The position numbers and the translations under genes are program-made. This document shows, one piece after another, positions 1 to 8,625 of a DNA stretch of 64,000 nucleotides. Location: the NCBI RefSeq assembly GCF_004135975.1, contig NZ_CP026538.1, forward strand, positions 2,232,001 to 2,296,000, written 5' to 3'. The notes under the pieces were generated by a model that saw nothing but the letters and a program-made list of their open reading frames with translations, was not told the origin of the DNA and made no database searches. Every line of letters begins with the position of its first letter. Position 1 is the first letter of the stretch. Origin of the DNA: Solidesulfovibrio carbinolicus. GTDB lineage: Bacteria; Desulfobacterota; Desulfovibrionia; Desulfovibrionales; Desulfovibrionaceae.

Positions 1-2
1 GC

Positions 3-1073
3 GACCTCAGCACCACGCTGATCGAATACACCGCCAATTCCATCCATCTCATCACGCCCTTTGATTCCGGCGGTTCCTCGGCCGTGCTGCGCAAAGCCTT
101 CGGCATGCCGGCCGTGGGCGATCTGCGCAACCGCATCATGGCCCTGGCCGACCGCAGCATCACCGGCAATCCGGCCGTGTTCGAGCTTTTTGCCCACCGC
201 CTGCCCAAGGACGTGCCCCAGGACGAACTGGCGGCTAAACTCGTGCGGATCATGAACGGCGAAGACCCGCTTATCCGCCGGGTGCCCGATCCCCTGCGCA
301 AGATCATCCGCACCCATCTGCGCTTTTTCAACGAACGCCGGCCCAAGGACTTCGACCTGCGCGGGGCCAGCATCGGCAACTGCATCCTGGCCGGCGGCTA
401 TTTCAACTACAACCGGATGCTCGACCCGGTCATCTACCTTTTTATGCAGCTGGTCGAAGCCCGAGGCGTGGTGCGGCCCATCGTCAACGCCGACCTGCAT
501 CTGGCCTGTCGTCTGGCCGACGGCCGGGTGCTCATTGGCCAGCACAACATGACCGGCAAGGAAGCCGCGCCCATTGACGCGCCCATCGAGTCCCTGTGGC
601 TGACGGCCAGCCTCGACGACCCGACCCCGGCCAGTGTGCGCATCCGCGACAAGACCGACAAGCTCATCCGCCAGGCCGAGGTCATCTGCTTTCCCTACGG
701 CAGCTTCTATTCGAGCCTCATGGCCAACCTGCTCCCCCAGGGCGTGGGCGACGCCGTGGCCGCCGCCGACTGCCCCAAGGTCTACATCCCCAATCTCGGC
801 CACGACCCCGAGCAGCAGGGCCTCACCGTGGCCGACCAGACGCGCCGGCTCCTGGCCGCTCTGGAAGCCGGCTGCGCCAAGGCCTGCCGCCGCGAGGACC
901 TGCTTCGTTTTGTCTTCGTGGACAGCCGGGGAGGGCGCTACGACGGCGGCCTGGACATCCCGGCCATCAAGCGTCTGGGCGTCGAGGTGGTGGACGTGCC
1001 CCTTGCCCGGGCCGACGACTCCGGCCAGGCCGACAGCCGCAAGGTGGCCGAGCTGCTTGTTTCCCTGGCCTGA
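3..1073 (+). CDS. CofD-like protein of the GAK system (5' partial)
   Basis: The reading frame is open from the window edge, so the N-terminus is missing; the first ATG at 84 is internal. The visible part (about 356 residues) resembles the CofD (2-phospho-L-lactate transferase) fold family, in the subgroup named 'CofD-related protein, GAK system'. Supporting stretches are TPFDSGGSSAVLRKAF at the start and FDLRGASIGNCILAGGY in the middle, which look like the substrate and nucleotide loops of CofD/YvcK proteins. The GAK system pairs this protein with an ATP-grasp enzyme and an HprK-related kinase; those genes would lie to the left, outside the window. Its reaction is unknown, so the functional name rests on family resemblance. 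CorA follows after an 87-base gap and is probably unrelated. Confidence 0.75.
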   Translation, partial: DLSTTLIEYTANSIHLITPFDSGGSSAVLRKAFGMPAVGDLRNRIMALADRSITGNPAVFELFAHRLPKDVPQDELAAKLVRIMNGEDPLIRRVPDPLRKIIRTHLRFFNERRPKDFDLRGASIGNCILAGGYFNYNRMLDPVIYLFMQLVEARGVVRPIVNADLHLACRLADGRVLIGQHNMTGKEAAPIDAPIESLWLTASLDDPTPASVRIRDKTDKLIRQAEVICFPYGSFYSSLMANLLPQGVGDAVAAADCPKVYIPNLGHDPEQQGLTVADQTRRLLAALEAGCAKACRREDLLRFVFVDSRGGRYDGGLDIPAIKRLGVEVVDVPLARADDSGQADSRKVAELLVSLA

Positions 1074-1160
1074 TTCCAGAGCTAGCGCAGTGTGGCGGAG
1101 CGCATTTTCATGGACGTTGCCGCCCCTGTCCCTGTTTTTTGATTCCAAGGAGTCCGCATC

Positions 1161-2096
1161 ATGATGCAGTGTTTCATCGGCGAGGCCGGCAAGCCGCGCA
1201 TCGTCGAAGGCGTGGCCAGAGGATGCTGGATTCACATGGTCGATCCGAGCGAGGACGAGATCCAGTACATCGTCCGGGAGCTCGGCGTGCCGCTGGATTT
1301 CCTCACCGACCCCCTGGACGTGGACGAACGGTCGCGCATTGAGCAGGAGGACGGCGTTTTGCTGCTGGTGCTGCGCGTGCCGGTGCGCCACGACGAGACC
1401 TCCGGCGGCGTGCCCTTCGCCACCGTGGCCCAGGGCGTCATCGTCGCCGGGGACCATGTGGTGACGGTGTCCAAGGTGGAAAACGAGCTGACGCGCCATT
1501 TCGTCGACGGCCTGGCCAAGCAGTGCACGCCCGAGCGGCCCGGCCGGTTCGTCATCCAGCTGCTGCAGCGAAACGCCCTCCAGTTTCTGGCCGATTTGCG
1601 GGAAATCAACCGCCTCACCAATCTTATCGAGCAGGAGTTGCACAAGTCCTCGCGGAATGAGGAACTCATCGGCCTGGTCAACATTGAAAAAAGCCTCGTC
1701 TACTTCATCACTTCGCTGCAATCCAACAATCTTATCATGAAGACCCTGCTGCGGCGAAAGATCATTACCCTGGATGAGGAAGAACGGGACCTGCTTGAAG
1801 ACGCGCTGATCGAAAACAAGCAGGCCATCAGCATGACCAAGATCTACACCGATATTTTAAGCGGCCTCATGGACGCTTTTGCTTCAATTGTTTCCAATAA
1901 CTTAAACGTCACCATGAAGTTTTTGACCTGCTTCACCATCATTCTCATGATCCCCAACATCCTGGCCGGCCTCTATGGCATGAACGTGAAGCTGCCGCTC
2001 CAGGACGAACCCCAAGCCTTTGCCTACATCGTCCTGGCCTCGTTGGCCTTTGCTTTTGCCCTGAGCGTGGTCTTCGTCAAGAAGCGCTGGTTCTGA
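1161..2096 (+). CDS. corA: CorA-type magnesium/cobalt transporter
   Basis: The product is a 311-residue inner-membrane divalent cation channel of the CorA family. A long acidic cytoplasmic N-terminal domain (about 1-245) is followed by two C-terminal membrane segments (roughly 250-270 and 285-305). The YGMN signature that defines the ion-selectivity loop sits between them, and the protein ends in a basic KKRWF tail as is usual. Two ATG codons are adjacent at 1161 and 1164; an AAGGAG-type ribosome site about 8 bases upstream fits either. A strong hairpin directly follows the stop, so the gene is probably monocistronic. Whether it carries Mg, Co or Ni cannot be told from sequence. Confidence 0.93.
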   Translation: MMQCFIGEAGKPRIVEGVARGCWIHMVDPSEDEIQYIVRELGVPLDFLTDPLDVDERSRIEQEDGVLLLVLRVPVRHDETSGGVPFATVAQGVIVAGDHVVTVSKVENELTRHFVDGLAKQCTPERPGRFVIQLLQRNALQFLADLREINRLTNLIEQELHKSSRNEELIGLVNIEKSLVYFITSLQSNNLIMKTLLRRKIITLDEEERDLLEDALIENKQAISMTKIYTDILSGLMDAFASIVSNNLNVTMKFLTCFTIILMIPNILAGLYGMNVKLPLQDEPQAFAYIVLASLAFAFALSVVFVKKRWF

Positions 2097-2120
2097 GGCG
2101 TCACTGTCCAGACGAAATAT

Positions 2121-2158
2121 GGCCCCGGTTCGCGGCAGCGAACCGGGGCCGTGTTGTT
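2121..2158 (+). terminator. Intrinsic terminator of corA
   Basis: A perfect 13-base-pair GC-rich stem (2121-2133 with 2138-2150) closes a GGCA loop and is followed by a GTGTTGTTGT tract. It lies 24 bases after the corA stop. Confidence 0.85.
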
Positions 2159-2251
2159 GTGAACGGGCTGCGGCGGCATCGGCCTTGATCGATTGCTTCT
2201 TGCCTTCTGCGCCGACCAGTGCGTCAATCTGCGCCCGCCCCCTTTAAACCC

Positions 2252-2307
2252 CTTCTTCCATTGCAGGGGTCCGGGGGGATCATCCCCCCGGCCGCCGGGC
2301 ATTCCCT
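2252..2307 (-). repeat. GC-rich palindromic intergenic repeat, copy A
   Basis: This is one of four related elements in the window (others near 9714, 11908 and 16433). The core is a perfect palindrome with 10-base arms around CCGGGGGGAT, flanked by a GGGGTCC box and a GCCGCCGGGC box. It follows the stop of the minus-strand hemerythrin gene, in the same orientation relative to that gene as copies B and D have to theirs. Confidence 0.7.
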
Positions 2308-2323
2308 TCCCAGCCGCTACCCG

Positions 2324-2731
2324 CTACCCCGACATGGCCTGGGTGCGAACAAATTCGCCGAGCGCCTTGTCTTCCTTGGTGATGTGGCTGATGAACCATT
2401 CCTTGAGAAAAACCAGGATGTCGGCCAGCATCTGTTCGCTGACTACGCCGAATTCCTTTTCGATCTCGAAAAAAATGACGTGGTTGGCGAAGAGTTCATG
2501 CTGCTGGCGGTGGGCGTCGAGTTCGGGGTAGCCAAGATCAAGCATGAGTTCGGTTTCGAGATCGAAGTGATCGTGGAGATAGGCGCGCAGGAACGTCAAG
2601 GCCTTGGCGGCGTCGGCTTCCCCGGCTTGGCCCTGCCTGGCGGCCAGATCGTTGATGAGGCGGATGATGGCCTGGTGCTGTTCGTCGATTTCCGTCACGC
2701 CCACGGCCAAGGATTCGTCCCATGCGATCAT
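2324..2731 (-). CDS. Bacteriohemerythrin
   Basis: The product is a 135-residue single-domain hemerythrin, a cytoplasmic non-heme di-iron O2-binding protein. All expected iron ligands are visible: H19 (in IDEQH), H55 and E59 (in the H-F-x-x-E motif), H74 and H78, then H116 and D121 in HITKED. Length and four-helix spacing match the family. The gene stands alone, divergent from the L,D-transpeptidase gene, with a GGAG ribosome site 10 bases before ATG. In anaerobic sulfate reducers such proteins are usually tied to oxygen sensing, storage or detoxification; here the role is inferred from family only. Confidence 0.92.
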   Translation of the reverse strand: MIAWDESLAVGVTEIDEQHQAIIRLINDLAARQGQAGEADAAKALTFLRAYLHDHFDLETELMLDLGYPELDAHRQQHELFANHVIFFEIEKEFGVVSEQMLADILVFLKEWFISHITKEDKALGEFVRTQAMSG

Positions 2732-3050
2732 GTGTTTTCTCCAAAGCCTGGGGCCAATGGGGCGCGGCCGGCCCCGGTCAGACCCGGACGGGGTGATGTG
2801 AATCAGGGGTCAACAATCAGCCCCGTTTTTTCAGCTCTGCGCCCGTTGCCTGCGGGGCTTTTGCGGGGGATTGCGCCAACATATTCAGCTGTCTATGCAC
2901 CATGCCATAGCCAGGGAACATGTCAAGACGGCGCGAATCGCCAGAACGTGGATTCGCCCAAGGACATTTTCCGAAATGCTTCCCATAAAGCCTTATGGTG
3001 GGTTAGTCTCAGCGTGTCATGCCGTTTTGACCTCTTACTTGGAGATGGCC
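2732..3050. other. Divergent intergenic region, hemerythrin / L,D-transpeptidase
   Basis: This 319-base stretch has no convincing gene and should hold both divergent promoters. I see a CCCCG-TTTTTT segment near 2820-2829 that could pair with CGGGG at about 2789, and a small perfect palindrome at 2983-2998 (CCATAA-AGCC-TTATGG). No clear -35/-10 pair can be assigned. Confidence 0.4.
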
Positions 3051-3893
3051 ATGGTGCGCTCATCTAGGCTTTTGCTGTTCGGTCTCCTGTTGCTCGTTTG
3101 TCTGCCCGCCTGCCGCACGGCCGGCCCCTCGAACCCGGCAGCCGTCGGACGCAGCGCCCAAGCTCCGACCACCCAGGCCGGAAAAACGCCCCTGGACGGC
3201 TCCCGCCAACTCGTGCTGGTGGTGACCGAGAGCTTTGACGACAATCAAGCCCGCATGCGCCGCTTCGAACGCTCGGGGCCTGGCTCTTGGCGGCCGGTGG
3301 GCGACGACGTGGCCGTGACTCTCGGCAAAAACGGCCTGGCCTGGGGCCGGGGTCTCCACGGTCAAACGCCTCTTGGTCCGGGACCGGTCAAGGTGGAGGG
3401 CGACGGCCGTTCGCCGGCCGGGGTCTATGCCTTTGGCACGGCCTTCGCCTATCGCCCGGAAGACCTGTGGCAGCCGGCCAAGATGCCCATGCACCGTGTC
3501 ACCGACCAGACGGTTTGCGTGGAAAGCATCAATTCCCGCTGGTACAATCGTATTGTGGACGAAAACACCGTGCCGGCCGTGGACTGGTCCTCGCCCGACC
3601 GGATGCTGCGCCCCGACGGCCTGTACCGCTACGGCCTCATGGTGGATCACAATGCGCCGGACACCAAACCCGGAGCCGGTTCGTGCATTTTCTTCCACCT
3701 CTGGCGGCGGCCCGGCGCGCCGACGGTCGGCTGCACGGCCATGAACGAAGCGGCCATGCTGGCCGTGCTGGCCTGGCTGGACGCCTCCAAAAGGCCCATT
3801 GTCGTGCAACTGCCCCGGACCGAACTGGAACGCCTGGCCCCAAGCTGGGGCGCGTCCGAACTCGTCGCCCTGCGTATTACGCCCAGGGAGTAG
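3051..3893 (+). CDS. L,D-transpeptidase (YkuD-like) lipoprotein
   Basis: The product is 280 residues with a lipoprotein signal peptide: hydrophobic residues 7-18, then the lipobox LPAC with C21 as the predicted lipidated cysteine. The remainder resembles the COG3786 branch of YkuD L,D-transpeptidases, which cross-link or modify peptidoglycan through a catalytic cysteine. The likely catalytic site is H216 and C228 within PTVGCTAMN. I chose ATG 3051 because GGAG ends 6 bases before it and it begins the signal peptide; the frame stays open to 2871 but that extension lacks a signal. ATG 3045 is a less likely alternative. It is probably a single gene, divergent from the hemerythrin gene. Confidence 0.8.
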   Translation: MVRSSRLLLFGLLLLVCLPACRTAGPSNPAAVGRSAQAPTTQAGKTPLDGSRQLVLVVTESFDDNQARMRRFERSGPGSWRPVGDDVAVTLGKNGLAWGRGLHGQTPLGPGPVKVEGDGRSPAGVYAFGTAFAYRPEDLWQPAKMPMHRVTDQTVCVESINSRWYNRIVDENTVPAVDWSSPDRMLRPDGLYRYGLMVDHNAPDTKPGAGSCIFFHLWRRPGAPTVGCTAMNEAAMLAVLAWLDASKRPIVVQLPRTELERLAPSWGASELVALRITPRE

Positions 3894-4113
3894 CCCGGAA
3901 GCAAAAGAAAAAATGCTCCGGCGGCCGGTAAGGTGAAGTAGCCAAGGTCGGCGTTCAAGGACGGCGGCCGCGAGGCTAACGCCCCGACACCCAATGCGGC
4001 AACGGGGGATGATGGGCTGTCCGGCCTGGGAAAAGCGGCTGCAGCTGAGGCGGTGCTCCCGCCTCAGGCCATGGCCCCGGTCAGCGTCTCAACTAAGGTC
4101 GTCGTTTTGGTGT
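3894..4113. other. Intergenic, nothing recognised
   Basis: This is the convergent gap between the L,D-transpeptidase gene and the minus-strand TPR gene. No gene, RNA or clear repeat is visible before the shared hairpin at 4114. Confidence 0.4.
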
Positions 4114-4150
4114 AAAAAAAACGGCGCGCCGTATGACGGTGCGCCGTTTT
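4114..4150 (-). terminator. Terminator of the HD-ddl-carA-TPR transcript
   Basis: AAAACGGCGC pairs with GCGCCGTTTT, extended by GCCGT/ACGGT (one G-T pair) around an ATG loop. The run of eight A at 4114-4121 becomes the U tract on the minus strand, and TTTTGTCGTTTT follows on the plus strand, so it could work in both directions. It lies 54 bases beyond the TPR gene stop. Confidence 0.88.
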
Positions 4151-4204
4151 GTCGTTTTGCGAGCCAAAGGAGGATGGCCGGGCTTGATGCCCAGGCTCGC
4201 CTTT

Positions 4205-5023
4205 TCAGGCGGTTTCGGGCTCCTTGCCCTGCTTTTTGAGGGCGTAGTTGAGGAGCTTTCTGGCTTCGACGAATTCCGGCGACAACCGCAGGGCCAGGCG
4301 TGACGATTTTTCGGCTTTGTCCCAGCGTTCCCAGTCGACATAAAGCCGGCCCAGGTTGAAATAGAGGTTGGGGTCGGACTTGGCGAACTCCGCCGCGCGC
4401 ATGAAATAGCGTTCGGCGATGTCGTATTTGCGCAGTTTTCGAAGGACAATGGCGATGCGGTTGTAGTGATGGATCTGGTCGGGCGAAAGCTCAATGGCTT
4501 CGTCGAGGTAGGAAAACGCCTCTTCGTAGAGTTCGCCGCCAATGAAAAGCTCAGCGATGCGGGCGCGCAGATCGGCGTCGTGGGGATGTTCCTTGGCGAG
4601 CTTTTCCAGCAGCGCCTTGGCCTCGTCGATGCGCTTTTCCTCGATAAGGAGCTTGCCTTGGGCCAGACCCTCGGCAATGCGCTGTTCCTTGTCGGCGATA
4701 ATGTCCTTGGCCGCTTCCACAGCCGTGGCTTGCAGTTCGCCAAGGACATTGAAGAGCTGCTCGGCCAGCTCTTTTTCCGAGCCGGGCTTGTAGTCGAGGA
4801 TGAGAGGATAGATGGTGCGCAGATTCCTGTCGCCGTTAAGGTGCAGGACCGCGTCAGTGATGAGCTTGGAAAACTCTTCTTTTTCCGAACGAATAAGCGG
4901 CGTGCGCATGACCGCCGCGATGGCTTCGTACAAGGCCGAGACGGCCGGCAGGGGTTTGGCCTGCTTGAGGAACGTCCCGACCTTGTTGATCTGGGCCCGA
5001 GCTTTGGTCAGTTCGCCTGACAT
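4205..5023 (-). CDS. Tetratricopeptide repeat protein
   Basis: The product is 272 residues, without signal peptide or membrane segment, so cytoplasmic. The N-terminal 120 residues are helical with no recognisable domain; the C-terminal half (about 125-265) holds four or so degenerate TPR units, for example around LYFNLGRLYVDWERWDKAE. TPRs mediate protein-protein contacts; the partner is unknown. The gene starts 27 bases after carA and is probably co-transcribed with it, with a strong terminator after its stop. The style resembles the TPR proteins at 20054 and 20807 in this window, suggesting a lineage-specific family, but I cannot assign a role. Confidence 0.8.
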   Translation of the reverse strand: MSGELTKARAQINKVGTFLKQAKPLPAVSALYEAIAAVMRTPLIRSEKEEFSKLITDAVLHLNGDRNLRTIYPLILDYKPGSEKELAEQLFNVLGELQATAVEAAKDIIADKEQRIAEGLAQGKLLIEEKRIDEAKALLEKLAKEHPHDADLRARIAELFIGGELYEEAFSYLDEAIELSPDQIHHYNRIAIVLRKLRKYDIAERYFMRAAEFAKSDPNLYFNLGRLYVDWERWDKAEKSSRLALRLSPEFVEARKLLNYALKKQGKEPETA

Positions 5024-5050
5024 GCTACCCCGGCGCTATCGCGCCCGTGC

Positions 5051-6178
5051 TTATTTGCCCGTTTCCTTGCGCACCAGATTGCGGAAGCGGCTGAAGAAAT
5101 ACCGGCTGTCATGGGGACCCGGCGCCGCCTCAGGGTGATACTGAATGGCGATAACGGGTTTCTTCTTGTGGGCAAAGCCCTCAAGCGTATTGTCGTTTAA
5201 ATTGACGTGGGTCAACTCTACGTCGGACAGGCTCTCGATGTCCACGCAAAAACCGTGGTTTTGCGAGGAGATCTCAATGCGGCCGGTCTGGAGGTCTTTG
5301 ACCGGATGATTCAGCCCGTGGTGGCCGAATTTGAGCTTGAAGGTGCGTCCGCCAAGGGCCAGGCCCAGAAGCTGGTGGCCCAGGCAGATGCCGGCCAGGG
5401 GGTATTCGTTGACCAGAAGCGACGTGGTGTGGACCAGATCGGTCAGGGCCGCCGGGTCGCCCGGGCCGGGGGAAAGAAACACCGCGTCGGGGCCAAGCTT
5501 GCGCACCTGCTCGGCCGTGGTGGTGTAGGGCACCACCAGCATGTCGAAGCCCTGGGCGGTCAAAAGCCGCAGGATGTTCCACTTAATGCCCATGTCAAAG
5601 ACCACGAGCCTGGGGCCTGTTCCAGGCCAGACATAGGTCCCGTCCACGATCTTGGCCGGCTCCATGGCCGTTCCGGACCAGGTGAACGGCGCGTCGCAGC
5701 AGACCCGGTCGGCCAGGCCCAGGCCTTCCATGGACGGCAGGCCCTTGGCCAGCCCGACCACGCGCTGGGGATCGGACACATCGGTGGAAATGTAGCCGCG
5801 CATGGCCCCATGCAAACGCAGGTGACGGGTCAGCGCCCGAGTGTCGATGCCTTCGATGCCCGTGATACCCTGGCTGGCCAGGTATTCGGGCAGGGTCATG
5901 GTGGAGCGCCAGTTGGAGGGCTCCTTGCAGCATTCCTTGACGATGAAGCCGGCCACGCGGATGTGGGCCGATTCGATGTCGTCGGGGTTGATGCCGTAAT
6001 TGCCGACGTGGGGATAGGTCATGCACACCATCTGCCCGGTGTAGGACGGATCGGTGAGGACTTCCTGGTAGCCGGTCATGCCGGTGTTGAAGATGACTTC
6101 GCCGCCGGCGCTGCCCTCGCCGGTAAAAGTGTGGCCGTGGAAAAGGGTGCCGTCTTCGAGGGCCAAAATGGCTTTCAT
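5051..6178 (-). CDS. carA: Carbamoyl-phosphate synthase small subunit
   Basis: CarA hydrolyses glutamine and channels ammonia to CarB for carbamoyl phosphate, feeding arginine and pyrimidine synthesis. The 375-residue product has the full family length. The N-terminal CPSase domain begins [15 protein letters not shown]; the class I glutamine amidotransferase domain carries the nucleophile cysteine in GICLGHQ and the His-Glu pair in QYHPEA. GGAGAC lies just before ATG. carB is not adjacent; upstream lies ddl (108-base gap) and downstream a TPR gene, so it sits in a mixed minus-strand transcript. Confidence 0.97.
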   Translation of the reverse strand: MKAILALEDGTLFHGHTFTGEGSAGGEVIFNTGMTGYQEVLTDPSYTGQMVCMTYPHVGNYGINPDDIESAHIRVAGFIVKECCKEPSNWRSTMTLPEYLASQGITGIEGIDTRALTRHLRLHGAMRGYISTDVSDPQRVVGLAKGLPSMEGLGLADRVCCDAPFTWSGTAMEPAKIVDGTYVWPGTGPRLVVFDMGIKWNILRLLTAQGFDMLVVPYTTTAEQVRKLGPDAVFLSPGPGDPAALTDLVHTTSLLVNEYPLAGICLGHQLLGLALGGRTFKLKFGHHGLNHPVKDLQTGRIEISSQNHGFCVDIESLSDVELTHVNLNDNTLEGFAHKKKPVIAIQYHPEAAPGPHDSRYFFSRFRNLVRKETGK

Positions 6179-6286
6179 GCGTGTCTCCGGACGTGTTCGC
6201 TAAGGACCGCAACTTGCGGCCGGCGGCAGGGTATATCGGAAAGGGGCCGGCGTAAAGGGCCGGGCGTCCCCGGGTGCAGCGCTCAC

Positions 6287-7201
6287 TTAAGGCCTCTTGG
6301 CGCGCTGCGCAAGGCCAAGTTCGATCAGGCGCGCGATAAGATCGGCGAAGCTCAGGCCCGCCGCCGCCGCAGCGCGCGGCAAAAGGCTCGTCGGTGTCAT
6401 GCCGGGCAAGGTGTTGACTTCCAGGAGCCTCAGGCCCTCCGGGGCCAGGATGAAATCGGCCCGGCTGTAGCCGCAAAGCCCGAGAACCCGGTGGGCGGCC
6501 AAGCTTAGTCGCGAAAGTTCTTCGGTCACGGTTGGTTCCACCGGGGCCGGGCAGATCTCGTCGGCCGCGTCAGGCTCGTACTTGCTGGCGTAATCAAAAA
6601 ACTCCCCGGCCTTGGGCCGGATGAGGATGGGCGGCAAGGCTTCGTCGCCCAGGACGGCGCAGGTGAGTTCCGGGCCGGAAAGACCCTCCTCAATCAGCGC
6701 GTCGTCGCCGTGGGCAAAGACTTTTTCCAGGGCGGCCGGCAGCTCCTCGGCCCGGCGCACCAGGGTCATGTGGATGCTCGATCCGCCGAGGTTGGGCTTG
6801 ACGAACCAGGGCAGAGGGAAATCCGGGCGCGCGCTCGTGCCGGCGTCGCGGGGCACGAACACCCAGCGCGGCGTGGGCAGGCCGGCCTCCATGAAAAGTT
6901 GCTTGGAGGCGGCCTTGTTCAGCGCCAGAAACGACCCGGCCGGGCCGCTGCCCTGGTAGGGCACGCCGGCGGCGTCGAGCAGCGCCTGGGGCAGCCCGTC
7001 CTCGCCCGGCGCGCCATGGAGGCTTAAAAAGGCGAAATCGCAGGCCTTGGCCCGGCGCACAAAGCCGGGGAAGTCCTGGGAAAGGTCATAGGGCACGACC
7101 TCGTGGCCAAGGGACGTCAGGGCTTTTTCGATCTGGGCCGCGCCGGAGAGGGAAACAACCCGCTCACTCGACCAGCCGCCCGCAACCAAAAGTATTTTCA
7201 T
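6287..7201 (-). CDS. ddl: D-alanine--D-alanine ligase
   Basis: Ddl joins two D-alanines with ATP for the peptidoglycan precursor in the cytoplasm. The 304-residue ATP-grasp protein starts [14 protein letters not shown] and carries [10 protein letters not shown] (ATP-binding loop) and [13 protein letters not shown] (metal and D-Ala site) near the C-terminus. Length is typical. Its start lies 38 bases inside the end of the upstream HD-domain gene, in a different frame, which points to translational coupling. Confidence 0.96.
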   Translation of the reverse strand: MKILLVAGGWSSERVVSLSGAAQIEKALTSLGHEVVPYDLSQDFPGFVRRAKACDFAFLSLHGAPGEDGLPQALLDAAGVPYQGSGPAGSFLALNKAASKQLFMEAGLPTPRWVFVPRDAGTSARPDFPLPWFVKPNLGGSSIHMTLVRRAEELPAALEKVFAHGDDALIEEGLSGPELTCAVLGDEALPPILIRPKAGEFFDYASKYEPDAADEICPAPVEPTVTEELSRLSLAAHRVLGLCGYSRADFILAPEGLRLLEVNTLPGMTPTSLLPRAAAAAGLSFADLIARLIELGLAQRAKRP

Positions 7202-7823
7202 GGATGTCTATGCCAAGCGTTGCGGCCAGGGCCTGTTCGATGGCCTCGGCCTGTTGGAAGGACTCGCGGATGCGGCCCCGGATGTACTCGGTGGTTCCGT
7301 AGCGCACCAGCAGATCGTCAAAGCGCGCTTCCAGGGTCACGATCTGGTTGTGCTTGACCCGTTTGTCGCTATAAATGAGGGCCAGCGGCAAGAAATCGGC
7401 GGCGAGATCAATCTCGCGCGGCCAGTGGACATGGCACAGCACCCCCTGGGCCAGGGCCGGATTGCCGGTGATCTCCTGCACCCAGGCCGCCCCGAGCTGG
7501 CAGTGGTTGCCGCCGTGGCGGATGGTGTAGGTCTTGGCCAGATCGTGGAGCAGGGCGGCCGCCCGCACTGCTGCCACGTCCACGGCCAATCCCGCCGCCC
7601 GGGCCAGTTCGGCCAGGGCCGTGGCCAGACAGGCTACCAGTTCGCTGTGGGCCCGGATGTTGGGCAACATGCCGTAGGCGTCCCACAGCAAGCGGCACTG
7701 GGCGTCGGTGGGGACGGCATCCACCGGCGGCAGCTCGGCCACAAGCGGCAGGGCCGCGGCTTGGGTCGGGTGGAAATCCGCCTCGGGCGCGGCAAAAAGA
7801 GGCTTGCTGGTGCTGTCGGACAT
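7164..7823 (-). CDS. HD-domain phosphohydrolase
   Basis: The product is 219 residues from the ATG at 7823; the frame is open to 7958, but that extension is not protein-like. It carries an HD metal-binding set: H in NIRAHSELV, the HD pair in [10 protein letters not shown], a CHVH segment and D in IYSDKRV. Such proteins hydrolyse phosphate esters or nucleotides; the substrate is unknown. It heads the minus-strand run and overlaps ddl by 38 bases. No strong ribosome site precedes the chosen start, so the start is uncertain. It resembles small HDIG proteins common in Desulfovibrio-type genomes. Confidence 0.8.
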   Translation of the reverse strand: MSDSTSKPLFAAPEADFHPTQAAALPLVAELPPVDAVPTDAQCRLLWDAYGMLPNIRAHSELVACLATALAELARAAGLAVDVAAVRAAALLHDLAKTYTIRHGGNHCQLGAAWVQEITGNPALAQGVLCHVHWPREIDLAADFLPLALIYSDKRVKHNQIVTLEARFDDLLVRYGTTEYIRGRIRESFQQAEAIEQALAATLGIDIHENTFGCGRLVE

Positions 7824-7941
7824 GGAAATGCAGCCGGAAGCGGGCGAAAAAAACGGTTCGCTCCCGGCCTTGGTTCTGATACCAACCCCGCTTAAAAAAG
7901 CAAAGGCCGACGTGGGGCATACGCGCCGGCAGGGAACCATA

Positions 7942-8301
7942 ATGAAGAAATTCCGCATCCGCTACGAGACGAGACTCCTCTACGGCCTGGAAGGGACCGA
8001 AACCGTGGCCGCCTCGGGCAAGGGCCAGGCCATGCTGGCCGTTCAGGCCATGGTCCACCCGGACGAGCGTCTCAACGAGCCCTATTTCCACTTCGAACCC
8101 CTGACCATTCGTCAGATCGAGCCCGGCCGGTACGAAGTGGCCTTTCGCACCAAGGTGGAAAAACCCGTGTCCGGCGAAGTGGACGTGGAAGCAACCGACG
8201 CCGACAAGGCCGTGTCCAAGGCCCGGCTGGCCGTGCACCAGGAATTCATTCCCCCCAAATGCTTCAGGGCCGTGGCCGTGGAGGAGATCGGCGGCGCCTA
8301 G
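7942..8301 (+). CDS. Conserved hypothetical protein upstream of hypC
   Basis: This 119-residue soluble protein has no signal peptide. It begins MKKFRIRYETRLLYG and alternates charged and hydrophobic positions in a beta-rich pattern, ending IPPKCFRAVAVEEIGGA. I do not recognise the family. AGGGA lies 6 bases before the ATG. It is divergent from the HD-domain gene and 96 bases upstream of hypC on the same strand, so it may share a transcript with the hydrogenase-maturation genes; that link is inference from position only. Confidence 0.65.
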   Translation: MKKFRIRYETRLLYGLEGTETVAASGKGQAMLAVQAMVHPDERLNEPYFHFEPLTIRQIEPGRYEVAFRTKVEKPVSGEVDVEATDADKAVSKARLAVHQEFIPPKCFRAVAVEEIGGA

Positions 8302-8397
8302 TCCGCCGGCCTTTTGACAAGCGCCGCGCCCATGCGCATATCTTTCGGACGCGCCGGCCAACCCGCCTGCCGCCAACCGCCAGACCCGGAGGTCCTC

Positions 8398-8625
8398 ATG
8401 TGCCTTGCCGTTCCCATGGAAATCACCGCCATCCATGACAAGATCGCCGATGTGGAAATCGGCGGCGTCACCCGTCAGGTGCGCCTGGAACTCATCGACG
8501 CGGCTCCGGCTGTGGGCGACTACGTCATCGTCCACGCCGGCTTCGCCATCCGCCGCCTGGACCGGGAAGACGCCATCGAGACCATCAAGCTTTTCCAGGA
8601 AGGACTCAACCTTGAACTCCTTTGA
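8398..8625 (+). CDS. hypC: Hydrogenase maturation chaperone HypC
   Basis: HypC is a 75-residue OB-fold chaperone that works with HypD in building the Fe(CN)2CO unit of [NiFe]-hydrogenase. The N-terminus MCLAVPMEI carries the essential Cys2 of the MCLA(I/V)P signature. GGAGG is 5 bases before ATG. It overlaps the start of hypD by 14 bases. Confidence 0.97.
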   Translation: MCLAVPMEITAIHDKIADVEIGGVTRQVRLELIDAAPAVGDYVIVHAGFAIRRLDREDAIETIKLFQEGLNLELL

